27,051 nt of DNA from Coriobacteriales bacterium (GTDB lineage: Bacteria > Actinomycetota > Coriobacteriia > Coriobacteriales > UBA8131): the NCBI GenBank assembly GCA_031268525.1, contig JAIRXA010000021.1:1-27051 (forward strand), written 5' to 3'. This document shows positions 1-7,650 of the stretch, in pieces (the first letter of the stretch is position 1; the number at the start of each line of letters is the position of its first letter). The notes under the pieces were generated by a model. It did no database searches. It was not told the origin of the DNA and worked only from the letters and a program-made list of their open reading frames with translations. The translations under genes were made by a program, and so were the position numbers.

Positions 1-2489
1 CCAGCGTCCTCGGCAACTTCCACGCCGCCGGCAGGCTTCTTCTTCGTCCCGGCAACGCGCGCCACAGCACAGATCCGATCGGTGTCGGAGACATTCATCA
101 CCTTCACGCCCTGAGTTGCGCGTCCAAGCTGCGAGATATCGGTCGACTTCACGCGGATAACCACGCCTTCCTCGCTGACAATCATCAACTCTTGGCCCGA
201 CAGCACGATTTTCATGCCCGCGAGCTGGCCTTTCTTCTCGGTCATGGTGATGGTCGCCATGCCCTGACCACCGCGGTGGTGCTCGGTGTACTCTTCAACC
301 GGCGTACGTTTACCGTAGCCATTTTCGGTGATCACAAACAGCTCGCTGTACTCTGGCGCGATTTCCATGCCGAGCACGCGCGCGCCCTTCCCGGGATTCA
401 TGCCGATGACGCCTGTCGTGTCGCGGCCCATGGGGCGTGCCTCGCTTTCATCAAAACGAATAGCCTTGCCAGCGCTGCTTACCATCATCACCTTCTCGCC
501 GGTTTTTACGCGACGCACCGAAATCAGCGCGTCGTCGTCGCGCAGCTTGATGGCGATCAGGCCCGACGCGCGCGAATTGGCGTAGGCACTCATAGCGGTT
601 TTCTTAATCATACCGCGCTCGGTTGCAAACAGCAGGTACTCGTCTTTGGGAAATTCCTTGGTGGAGATGACCGCGGCGATCTTCTCCCCCGCCTCAAAAG
701 GCAGCAGATTCACGACAGCGGTGCCGCGCGCGTGGCGCGAACCCACGGGCAGCTCGTGAACCTTCAGGCGGTAGACCTTACCTTTGGTGGAGAAGAAGAG
801 CATGTAGTCATGGGTCGAGGCAACGAAGAGATGCTCCACAAAGTCGTCGTCTTTGAGATTCACGCCCTGCAAGCCTTTGCCGCCGCGCTTCTGCTGACGA
901 TAGGTCGCGACCGGCAGGCGCTTAACGTATCCGGTGCGTGTAATGGTAACGACCATGTCCTCTTCGGCAATCAGGTCCTCAACCTCAAGGTCTTTGGCGT
1001 CGGCGGCAAGGTCGGTGCGGCGTGGGTTGGCAAAGCGCTGGCGTACCTCCAGCAGCTCATCTTTGATAACCTTGCGCACCAGCGCGTTGTCGCCGAGTAT
1101 CTGCCGGTACCAGGCAATGCGCTCACGCAGTTCATCGAGTTCGCTTTCGATCTTCTCGCGCTCCAGACCGGTCAAACGACGCAGGCGCATCTCGAGGATT
1201 GCGTCGGTCTGCGCCTGAGTAAGGCCGAAGCGCTCCATCAACGCGACGCGGGCTTCGCCGTCATCGCGTGAACCACGGATGATGGTGATGACCTCGTCGA
1301 TGTTGTCCAGCGCAATGATCAGGCCTTCGAGAATATGAGCGCGTTCCTCGGCTTTCTTCAGGTCGTAGTGTGTGCGCCGAACGATAACCTCTTCCTGATG
1401 TTTGATGTAATAATTCAGCGTCTCACGCAGGGTGAGGGTGCGCGGTACGCCATCTACCAGCGAGAGCATGATGACGCCAAAGTTGTTTTGCGCCTGCGTG
1501 TGCTTGTAAATCTGATTGAGGGTGACCTGCGGAATAGCGCCCTGCTTGAGCTCTACCATCAAACGCATTCCCTTGCGGTCGGATTCGTCGCGCACCAGCG
1601 AGACTTCCGGCAGCTTCTTGTCGCGGCGCAGTTCTTCGAGTTTCTCCTCGAGTTTGGCCTTGTTCACCATATAGGGAAGCTCGTAGAATATAATGCGATC
1701 CTTGCCCGTGGAGGTCTTCTCCAGCTTCGCTCTGGCACGCAGGGTCAGTGAGCCACGACCGGTCTCATAGGCGTCGCGAATACCCGCCCGCCCCATGATC
1801 ATCGCGCCGGTCGGAAAGTCCGGGCCGGGCAGAACGGTCATCAATTCATCGAGGGTGACCTCCGGGTTGTCGAGCATCATACAGGTGGCGTCGATCACCT
1901 CACCAAGATTGTGTGGGGGGATGTTCGTCGCCATGCCCACGGCGATACCCTGCGAGCCATTGACCAGCAGATTCGGAAAACGCGCGGGCAGCACACTGGG
2001 CTCCTGGAGGGATTCGTCGTAGTTTGGTTGGAAATCAACCGTCTCCTTGTCGAGGTCGCGCAAAAGCTCCATCGCCGCACGTTGCAGGCGTGATTCGGTA
2101 TAACGCATGGCCGCGGGCGGGTCGCCGTCAACCGAGCCGAAGTTGCCATGCCCATCAACAAGGGGCACGCGCATCGAGAACTCCTGTGCCAGACGCACCA
2201 TCGTGTCGTAGACCGCGACATCGCCGTGTGGATGGTACTTGCCGATAACTTCACCAACGGTCCAGGCGGATTTCTTGTGAGGGCGACTGGGGGTGATACC
2301 GCTCTCATTCATCGCGTAGAGGATGCGACGATGCACCGGCTTGAGCCCGTCGCGAACATCGGGCAGAGCGCGTGCCACGATGACACTCATCGCATAGGCC
2401 AAAAAGCTCTCGCGCATTTCATGGGCTATCTCGGCTGGTTCTACCCGCCCGCCAGAAAGATCAAGCTCCTGTGTTGTGTTGTCAGCCAC
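1..2489 (-). CDS. gyrA: DNA gyrase subunit A (3' end outside window)
   Basis: GyrA cuts and rejoins DNA in the A2B2 gyrase that introduces negative supercoils. About 829 codons are visible and the C-terminus runs off the left edge. The start is a GTG at 2489, preceded at a good distance by AAGGAG, which overlaps the gyrB stop codon. The N-terminal winged-helix/tower region carries the catalytic tyrosine in RYTES (Tyr130) and the quinolone-resistance region after HPHGD. The C-terminal beta-pinwheel carries a GyrA box (KRGGKG, coded near 890). At the position of E. coli Ser83 this protein has valine (Val91), while the aspartate equivalent to Asp87 is kept (Asp95). Only 9 bp separate it from gyrB, so the two are probably co-transcribed. 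The identity is secure. Confidence 0.98.
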   Translation of the reverse strand, partial: MADNTTQELDLSGGRVEPAEIAHEMRESFLAYAMSVIVARALPDVRDGLKPVHRRILYAMNESGITPSRPHKKSAWTVGEVIGKYHPHGDVAVYDTMVRLAQEFSMRVPLVDGHGNFGSVDGDPPAAMRYTESRLQRAAMELLRDLDKETVDFQPNYDESLQEPSVLPARFPNLLVNGSQGIAVGMATNIPPHNLGEVIDATCMMLDNPEVTLDELMTVLPGPDFPTGAMIMGRAGIRDAYETGRGSLTLRARAKLEKTSTGKDRIIFYELPYMVNKAKLEEKLEELRRDKKLPEVSLVRDESDRKGMRLMVELKQGAIPQVTLNQIYKHTQAQNNFGVIMLSLVDGVPRTLTLRETLNYYIKHQEEVIVRRTHYDLKKAEERAHILEGLIIALDNIDEVITIIRGSRDDGEARVALMERFGLTQAQTDAILEMRLRRLTGLEREKIESELDELRERIAWYRQILGDNALVRKVIKDELLEVRQRFANPRRTDLAADAKDLEVEDLIAEEDMVVTITRTGYVKRLPVATYRQQKRGGKGLQGVNLKDDDFVEHLFVASTHDYMLFFSTKGKVYRLKVHELPVGSRHARGTAVVNLLPFEAGEKIAAVISTKEFPKDEYLLFATERGMIKKTAMSAYANSRASGLIAIKLRDDDALISVRRVKTGEKVMMVSSAGKAIRFDESEARPMGRDTTGVIGMNPGKGARVLGMEIAPEYSELFVITENGYGKRTPVEEYTEHHRGGQGMATITMTEKKGQLAGMKIVLSGQELMIVSEEGVVIRVKSTDISQLGRATQGVKVMNVSDTDRICAVARVAGTKKKPAGGVEVAEDA

Positions 2490-2498
2490 TGCTTCTCC

Positions 2499-4430
2499 TT
2501 AGATATCCAAGAACCGTACGTCTTTGGCGTGGCGCTGGATGAACTCCTTGCGCGGTTCCACCTGATCGCCCATTAGGTCGCTCACGACCTTATCCGCCAG
2601 TAAGGCATCGTCCATCGTCACCTGCAAAAGCGTGCGATTTGCCGGTTCCATCGTCGTCTCCCACAACTGCTCGGGGTCCATCTCGCCAAGGCCCTTATAG
2701 CGCTGGATGGTGTATTTGGTCTCCGGCAAGAGCTTCGCGATCTCTTTCTTCAGCACATCGTCGGAATAGATGTAGTTGTGTTTGCGACCGACCGCCAGAC
2801 GATAGAGTGGCGGCTGAGCGATGTATACGTAGCCATGCTCAATCATGCCGGGCATGAAGCGGAAGAAGAAGGTCAGGAGTAGGGTGCGGATATGCGCGCC
2901 ATCCACGTCGGCGTCGGTCATGATGATGGCCTTGTGATAACGGGCCTTCTCTGCGGCAAAATCATCACCGATGCCCGTCCCCAGTGCGGTGATGAGGGTG
3001 TTGATGGTCTCCGAACTCAGAGATCTGTGAATGTTCGCGCGTTCTATGTTGAGGATCTTCCCCCTCAGGGGAAGGATCGCCTGAAAGGAGCGCTCGCGAG
3101 CCTGCTTGGCCGAACCTCCCGCGCTGTCTCCCTCGACGATGTAGAGCTCGGTGAGCTCTGGGTCGCGCAAAGAGCAATCGGCGAGCTTGCCGGGCAGCGA
3201 GGTCTCTCTCTGCTTACGTTGGGTGTCCTTATATTTGCGCACAGCCTCGCGCACGCGCTTCTCCTCAAGCGCCTTCTTGACGATCTCGCGTGCCGGATTG
3301 GGGTGCTCCTCCATATACTCGGACAGACCCTGCATCACGGCGGATTGCGCCAACGCGCGTATCTCGGTGTTGCCGAGCTTGGTCTTGGTCTGCCCCTCAA
3401 ACTGCGGCTCACGGAGCTTGACGGATATGACACAGGCCAGGCCGGATCGCGCGTCCTCGCCGGCCATATTGTCTTCCTTCTCCTTCAGCATCCCATGACT
3501 GCGCGCATAGTCGTTGAGCACACGCGTGATGCCGTTCTTAAAGCCTTCGAGGTGGGTGCCGCCCTCGGTTGTGTGGATGTTGTTGGCAAAGGCAAGCGTT
3601 GTCTCATAATGCGTGTCATTCCACTGCATGGCAAATTCAATTTCGCCGGCATCGCCCTGAGAGGCGGTAAAATAGATAGGTTTCGAGAGCCCCGCAAGCA
3701 CGTTTTTGCCCTCGTTGACATACTTCACAAAATCGACAATGCCGCCCGCATATTGGAAAGTCTCGACCAGAGGCCCTGGGTTATCCTTCTCTTCGGAGGA
3801 CATGCGTTCGTCGGTAAAGATGATCTTGATATTCTTGTTGAGAAAAGCCATCTCACGCAAACGCGAGGCAATGGTATCGTGATCGTAGACGATCGTCTCA
3901 AAGATCTCGGGGTCGGCCCAGAAGCTTATTTTGGTGCTGGTTTTCTTGGTTCTACCAATCTGCTGTATCTTCTGGGTGGTTTTTCCTCGGGCAAACTCCA
4001 TCGTAAAGACGCCTCCGTCGCGGCAGACTTCAACCGTCAGGCGTGAGGACAGGGCGTTGACCACGCTGACGCCTACGCCATGCAGACCTCCGGAGACCTT
4101 ATAGCCCTCCCCACCAAACTTCCCGCCGGCATGCAGCACGGTCAAAACCAGCTCGAGGGTCTCCATCTTCGTCTTGGGATGCTTACCAATCGGGATGCCG
4201 CGCCCGTTATCAAAGACGGTCACCGCGTTGTCCTTATGAATAGTGACTTCGATTTTGTCAGCAAACCCAGCCATCGCCTCGTCTACCCCGTTGTCGACGA
4301 CTTCATAGATAAGGTGATGGAGACCGCGAGGGCCGGTGGAACCGATATACATACCGGGACGCTTGCGAACGGCCTCAAGCCCTTCGAGTACCTGTATGTC
4401 CTCTTTGCCGTAGGAATTTTTCTCAGCCAA
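2499..4430 (-). CDS. gyrB: DNA gyrase subunit B
   Basis: This is the ATPase subunit of DNA gyrase, 643 aa, the usual length for Gram-positive GyrB without the proteobacterial insertion. The N-terminal GHKL ATPase domain shows EVVDNGVDEA (N-box) and DNGRGIP. The TOPRIM domain shows EGDSAGG, PLRGKILN and the metal-binding DADVDGAHIRT. The C-terminus has the YKGLGEM gyrase motif. The start is TTG at 4430, with GGAGCT six bases upstream; in-frame stops just upstream exclude a longer start. The gene lies in a dnaA-dnaN-recF-dciA-gyrB-gyrA series, all in one direction. The 120-bp gap upstream contains a long hairpin. Confidence 0.98.
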   Translation of the reverse strand: MAEKNSYGKEDIQVLEGLEAVRKRPGMYIGSTGPRGLHHLIYEVVDNGVDEAMAGFADKIEVTIHKDNAVTVFDNGRGIPIGKHPKTKMETLELVLTVLHAGGKFGGEGYKVSGGLHGVGVSVVNALSSRLTVEVCRDGGVFTMEFARGKTTQKIQQIGRTKKTSTKISFWADPEIFETIVYDHDTIASRLREMAFLNKNIKIIFTDERMSSEEKDNPGPLVETFQYAGGIVDFVKYVNEGKNVLAGLSKPIYFTASQGDAGEIEFAMQWNDTHYETTLAFANNIHTTEGGTHLEGFKNGITRVLNDYARSHGMLKEKEDNMAGEDARSGLACVISVKLREPQFEGQTKTKLGNTEIRALAQSAVMQGLSEYMEEHPNPAREIVKKALEEKRVREAVRKYKDTQRKQRETSLPGKLADCSLRDPELTELYIVEGDSAGGSAKQARERSFQAILPLRGKILNIERANIHRSLSSETINTLITALGTGIGDDFAAEKARYHKAIIMTDADVDGAHIRTLLLTFFFRFMPGMIEHGYVYIAQPPLYRLAVGRKHNYIYSDDVLKKEIAKLLPETKYTIQRYKGLGEMDPEQLWETTMEPANRTLLQVTMDDALLADKVVSDLMGDQVEPRKEFIQRHAKDVRFLDI

Positions 4431-4453
4431 GTCGAGCTCCTTACTACGTGTGA

Positions 4454-4499
4454 GAAGCGCGATAAGCGGAAGAGGGGCAGCCCTCTCGCGTCGCGCTTC
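4454..4499. promoter_or_regulatory. long imperfect hairpin in the gyrB leader
   Basis: GAAGCGCGA at 4454-4462 pairs with TCGCGCTTC at 4491-4499. Inside, a 3-bp helix and a 6-bp helix (AGAGGG with CCCTCT) close a GCAG loop. It lies 24 bp before the gyrB TTG start in the direction of transcription. No T-run follows on the minus strand, so it is not a typical intrinsic terminator. It may be a leader RNA structure affecting gyrB translation or mRNA stability. The function is inferred only from position. Confidence 0.4.
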
Positions 4500-4550
4500 A
4501 ACCTGCTGCGTTTCTCTGTTTGATATTCTACCAGAATTGTATTCTGATAA

Positions 4551-5150
4551 CTATAGATTTTCTATATATTCTGGGCTTTGAGGGCCTTTCTCTGGCAGTT
4601 TTGAGCATTCACTACCCTTTTTCCACTCCCAGTCAAGTTTCATGGCTTTATAGAGCTTATTTTTTACCTGCTCGTCAGGAATGTTTGAGAGAATTTCTCG
4701 GGCGTGCCCCTCCTCTTCCTCCGTAAGTGGTATTGGTTCAACAAGCGCCGCGCCTGCGCGTCGAGCGGCATCATGATCTTCTGTCTGGGATTTTTGAAAC
4801 CGACACTTCAGAGCCGCTCGTCGGTTTACCCCAAAGACAAGATCACTCACTGGTTGTTTGAGTTCCTGGCTGAGCTTAAACCTTAAGAGCTCTTTGCTCA
4901 TGCTGAGCTCTGCGGCCCAGTGGGAATCGTCCAGATAAACCAGAACAACAAGGCCGTGTGTATTCTTATTGTTCTTACTGTAGACGAGATTGTCGGTGTG
5001 ATTGAGAGTTTGGCTATCACATATCTTTTCCCAGGCACAGCGGAGTTTTCTTGTTTCCTCAAAGCCTTCTGCCTTGTTATATACAACAAAGGACCTCAAC
5101 TCCACAGAAAGCGATGTCTGTCCTTTTCCCTTATCTTGGCGTCGTGCCAT
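4551..5150 (-). CDS. dciA: DUF721 / DciA-like replicative helicase loader
   Basis: The N-terminal half has the look of DUF721 (DciA) proteins: a short basic start, a WEKIC segment, then VVLVYLDDSHWAAELSM leading into a helix of the type LLRFKLSQEL. In actinobacteria the DUF721 gene lies between recF and gyrB, exactly as here. DciA is known to bind the DnaB helicase and help load it where DnaC/DnaI are absent. The C-terminal ~80 residues are acidic and charged and were not recognised. ATG at 5150 is preferred over the adjacent TTG at 5153. The gene overlaps the end of recF by 20 bp, indicating translational coupling. The assignment rests mostly on context and the central motif, so it is less certain than its neighbours. 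Confidence 0.75.
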   Translation of the reverse strand: MARRQDKGKGQTSLSVELRSFVVYNKAEGFEETRKLRCAWEKICDSQTLNHTDNLVYSKNNKNTHGLVVLVYLDDSHWAAELSMSKELLRFKLSQELKQPVSDLVFGVNRRAALKCRFQKSQTEDHDAARRAGAALVEPIPLTEEEEGHAREILSNIPDEQVKNKLYKAMKLDWEWKKGSECSKLPEKGPQSPEYIENL

Positions 5151-6246
5151 CAAGCATCACCACCTGAGCGCGTGTAAGGAGTTTGGGCTCAAGGTAGTCC
5201 ATATCGGTTGCGGTGATAACGGCGCAGACATTTTCGTTGAGCTGGGCGAGTAGTGCTGCGCGGCGATGAGTGTCAAGTTCCGACATCACGTCGTCAAGAA
5301 GCAGTAGGGGGTCGTTGCCGCTTATCTCGCGAACAAGGTCGAGTTCGGCCAGTTTGCAGGCAAGCGCAATGGTTCGTTGTTGTCCCTGCGAACCAAAGGT
5401 TCGCGCATTTCTCTTATCAAGTGTAAAACTGATTTCATCACGGTGAGGCCCCACCAGGGTTCGGCATCGTATCTGTTCATCCGCACACACCTGCACCAGT
5501 TGGGCACGATAAATATCCTCTATCTCTTCTCGGGTGTTGTTTTGAAGATTGTTTATCTCAGAGGAAACTCCTTCATACACACACTCTAACTCTTCACCCT
5601 GAGAAAGCTCATGGTAGCGCGCTTTGATTTTTATGGCCAACCTTTCAAAAAGTCTCAGCCGGTGCACAAGAAGTTGCGCTCCGCTTTTTATCAAACTTTC
5701 ATCCCATGATTCCTGTAGTGCTGGTGCTCTACCGCCTACTTGTTGCTCTCTTAAAAGGCGATTCCTTTGCCGTAAAATTCGTTGATATTCAGATACCATG
5801 TGATCGTAGGTGCGTGAGAGTTGCTGGCCTATACCATCTATCATACTCCGACGGCGTTCGGCAGGACCTTTTACGATATCAAGATCGTCGGGAACAAATA
5901 AAACAGCAGGGATCAAGCCCAGTAGTTCGTCGCGCGGTCGCTGTTTATCATTCAGAGAATAAACTCTTCTTCCTTCTCTGATGACGAGTTCCAATTCCAC
6001 ACGTCTCTCATTCTGGTTAAAATCTGTTTGTATTACCGCCTGTTCACCACCAAAAAAGACCACTTCCTGCCAGTGTGATGTACGAAAGGAACGAAGCATG
6101 GTCGTCAATTGAAGAGCTTCTATGATATTGGTTTTTCCCATGGCATTACACCCAATAAGTATCAGTTGTTGAGAATCAACCACCAGCTCCAGACTTCTAT
6201 GATTACGGAAGTCTTTTAATTGTAATGTATTAAGTGTTACAGCCAT
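5131..6246 (-). CDS. recF: DNA replication/repair ATPase RecF
   Basis: RecF is an SMC-like ATPase that helps load RecA at single-strand gaps. From ATG at 6246 the protein has 371 aa and begins MAVTLNTLQLKDFRNH, typical of the family. Walker A is GCNAMGKT (about residues 32-39), the ABC-type signature is FGSQGQQRT, and Walker B is PLLLLDDVMSELD. A longer form starting with TTG at 6297 would overlap the dnaN stop and add 17 unconserved residues, so it is rejected. No clear Shine-Dalgarno sequence precedes 6246. A perfect 15-bp inverted repeat lies directly upstream and could influence expression relative to dnaN. Confidence 0.96.
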   Translation of the reverse strand: MAVTLNTLQLKDFRNHRSLELVVDSQQLILIGCNAMGKTNIIEALQLTTMLRSFRTSHWQEVVFFGGEQAVIQTDFNQNERRVELELVIREGRRVYSLNDKQRPRDELLGLIPAVLFVPDDLDIVKGPAERRRSMIDGIGQQLSRTYDHMVSEYQRILRQRNRLLREQQVGGRAPALQESWDESLIKSGAQLLVHRLRLFERLAIKIKARYHELSQGEELECVYEGVSSEINNLQNNTREEIEDIYRAQLVQVCADEQIRCRTLVGPHRDEISFTLDKRNARTFGSQGQQRTIALACKLAELDLVREISGNDPLLLLDDVMSELDTHRRAALLAQLNENVCAVITATDMDYLEPKLLTRAQVVMLDGTTPR

Positions 6247-6265
6247 AAATGCACTGATTGTATGA

Positions 6266-6299
6266 TTTTGATCTCCCTTATCTATAAGGGAGATCAAAA
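6266..6299. promoter_or_regulatory. perfect 15-bp inverted repeat at the dnaN-recF junction
   Basis: The arms at 6266-6280 and 6285-6299 are perfectly complementary around a 4-base loop. The hairpin includes the dnaN stop codon (6294-6296) and ends 19 bp before the recF start. The stem reads TTTT at its 5' edge and AAAA at its 3' edge on both strands, so a T-tract does not follow the GC-containing stem outside the helix. This makes a standard intrinsic terminator doubtful. It may attenuate, process or stabilise the dnaN-recF mRNA, or be a protein-binding dyad. Confidence 0.55.
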
Positions 6300-7400
6300 C
6301 TCATTTAATCGAATAGGCATCGTCAGATAGAAGAAGTATCCTTCTCCAACCGTTTTGAGTATTCCCGGTTTTAAGGGAGTTTGCGCCTCAAATAACACTT
6401 CTTCGGTATCGATTGAATTCAATCCATCGAGAAAGTATTGATGATTGAATCCTATATCGAGAGATTCCCCCTCTACCTGTGCTGGTATTTTTTCCAATGC
6501 GCTTGCAACATCGGCGGTTTGAGAACTGATCTCTATGGTTTGATTCATGTCTGAGAGAGAGAACCGAATAGGCGCGTGTGATTGTGCTGTAATTGAGGCA
6601 CGTTTTACTGCTGCCAACAAAACCTCCGTGGCCATAATTGCACTACAGTTCTTTTCAGTGGGGACAATTGCTTCATAGTTGGGGTAATTTCCCTCAATTT
6701 TACGTGTTATGAAAAGAGTGTTGGAGAAGGTAAAGATAATTTGATTTTCTGTCTCACCAATGATGATTTCTTCCTCCGCCACAACCAAACGTGCAATTTC
6801 ATCGAGAACGGCACCGGGTATGATGATGGAGATCTCTTGTTCGATGGGTGGAGCGATGCTATCTTTTACCATTGCAAGCCTATAGGAATCGGTTGCCACC
6901 ATTTGAATATCTTTTCCTGTTGCCTGAAAGAAAACACCTGTCAACACGGCGCGGGATTCATCTTTTGAAACCGCTTTCGTTACTTTTTTGACCATTGTTG
7001 AGAACCGCGCACCAGTGAGAGCAAGCGAATTCTTTGACTCAACTTCGGGGAAAAGAGGAAAATCTGAAGGGTTAAGTGTCTTGATCGTAAAGAGGGAATC
7101 CATGCTCTTGATTACCAATCCCTCACTTGTCTGTTCCAGAGTAACAGCAGCCTCTGGCAGGCTTTTGATGATGTCAGAAAAGAGTCTCCCGGGAACAACC
7201 GTCGCCCCATCGCTCTCAACCAATGCCTCGGCAGTATGTGATATCGATATTTCCAGGTCGCTTGTTCTGAAAATTACCTTTCCTTTAGACGTCTCAAGAA
7301 GAATACTGGAAAGAATTGGTAAGGTCGTGCGCGACGATATACCTTTGGCAACGATGGCAAGGCTGGCGCTCAGACGGCTTTTCTCGATAGTGAACTTCAT
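6294..7400 (-). CDS. dnaN: DNA polymerase III sliding clamp (beta subunit)
   Basis: The beta clamp encircles DNA and gives DNA polymerase III its processivity. The 368-aa length, the start MKFTIEKSRL, the central VATDSYRLA motif and the C-terminal YFFYLTMPIR (the conserved MPxR end) identify it. The ATG at 7400 has AGAGGA upstream. A probable promoter lies just upstream (7430-7458). The coding sequence is visibly more AT-rich than gyrA/gyrB. The gene lies second in the conserved dnaA-dnaN-recF order. Confidence 0.98.
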   Translation of the reverse strand: MKFTIEKSRLSASLAIVAKGISSRTTLPILSSILLETSKGKVIFRTSDLEISISHTAEALVESDGATVVPGRLFSDIIKSLPEAAVTLEQTSEGLVIKSMDSLFTIKTLNPSDFPLFPEVESKNSLALTGARFSTMVKKVTKAVSKDESRAVLTGVFFQATGKDIQMVATDSYRLAMVKDSIAPPIEQEISIIIPGAVLDEIARLVVAEEEIIIGETENQIIFTFSNTLFITRKIEGNYPNYEAIVPTEKNCSAIMATEVLLAAVKRASITAQSHAPIRFSLSDMNQTIEISSQTADVASALEKIPAQVEGESLDIGFNHQYFLDGLNSIDTEEVLFEAQTPLKPGILKTVGEGYFFYLTMPIRLNEF

Positions 7401-7429
7401 GACATCCTCTTCTCGTTTCCTTTTACTTC

Positions 7430-7458
7430 CTTATATATCATGTAATAGGTAGTACCAA
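7430..7458 (-). promoter_or_regulatory. candidate dnaN promoter
   Basis: On the minus strand, TTGGTA (7453-7458) and TATAAG (7430-7435) are separated by 17 bp, with a leader of about 30 bases before the dnaN ATG at 7400. Both hexamers deviate from consensus. A pair of near-consensus DnaA boxes lies just upstream, which would suit DnaA control of dnaN. Confidence 0.4.
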
Positions 7459-7650
7459 TAGAAGGATTTGTGGAAAGTCTGGATAACCACCATAATACCA
7501 GTTCATGTCCCGTGTATCTTTCTTGATAAACTGTCGTACTCTTTCCACGGATTCCCCAGACGACATACTGAAAGAGAATGCTTCTGGAGAAAAAGACTTT
7601 TCACCAACAGGGTAATCACCAATTTTCCTCAAGCATTCCTCATATCTCAT
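7438..7650 (-). CDS. doubtful small ORF between dnaA and dnaN
   Basis: A 70-aa frame begins with an ATG that overlaps the dnaA stop codon (ATGA, 7647-7650), the usual arrangement of translationally coupled genes. It ends about 40 bp before dnaN. I do not recognise the product. It has no clear membrane segment; the last residues are hydrophobic (ILLLVLPIT). No clear Shine-Dalgarno is seen. The tract also holds DnaA-box-like sites and probably the dnaN promoter, so the frame may be open by chance in a regulatory spacer. Confidence 0.3.
   Translation of the reverse strand: MRYEECLRKIGDYPVGEKSFSPEAFSFSMSSGESVERVRQFIKKDTRDMNWYYGGYPDFPQILLLVLPIT
7469..7486 (-). promoter_or_regulatory. two abutting near-consensus DnaA boxes upstream of dnaN
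   Basis: On the minus strand TTATCCAGA (7478-7486) is followed directly by CTTTCCACA (7469-7477). Each has one mismatch to the DnaA consensus TTWTNCACA. They lie between dnaA and dnaN, the usual place for regulatory or second-origin DnaA sites in many Gram-positive bacteria. Confidence 0.4.

Noticed and set aside
192..1271. Long plus-strand open frame opposite gyrA
   Set aside because: It is the antisense shadow of gyrA; GyrA motifs are clear on the minus strand over the whole stretch.
2892..4046. 384-codon plus-strand frame opposite gyrB
   Set aside because: Shadow of gyrB with no family motif or ribosome site; GC-rich coding DNA often leaves such frames open.
5151..5153. TTG start of the DUF721 gene
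   Set aside because: An ATG follows directly at 5150 and is the more likely start.
6266..6299. Intrinsic terminator between dnaN and recF
   Set aside because: T's lie at the 5' edge and A's at the 3' edge of the stem on both strands, so no T-tract follows the hairpin; kept as a regulatory hairpin instead.
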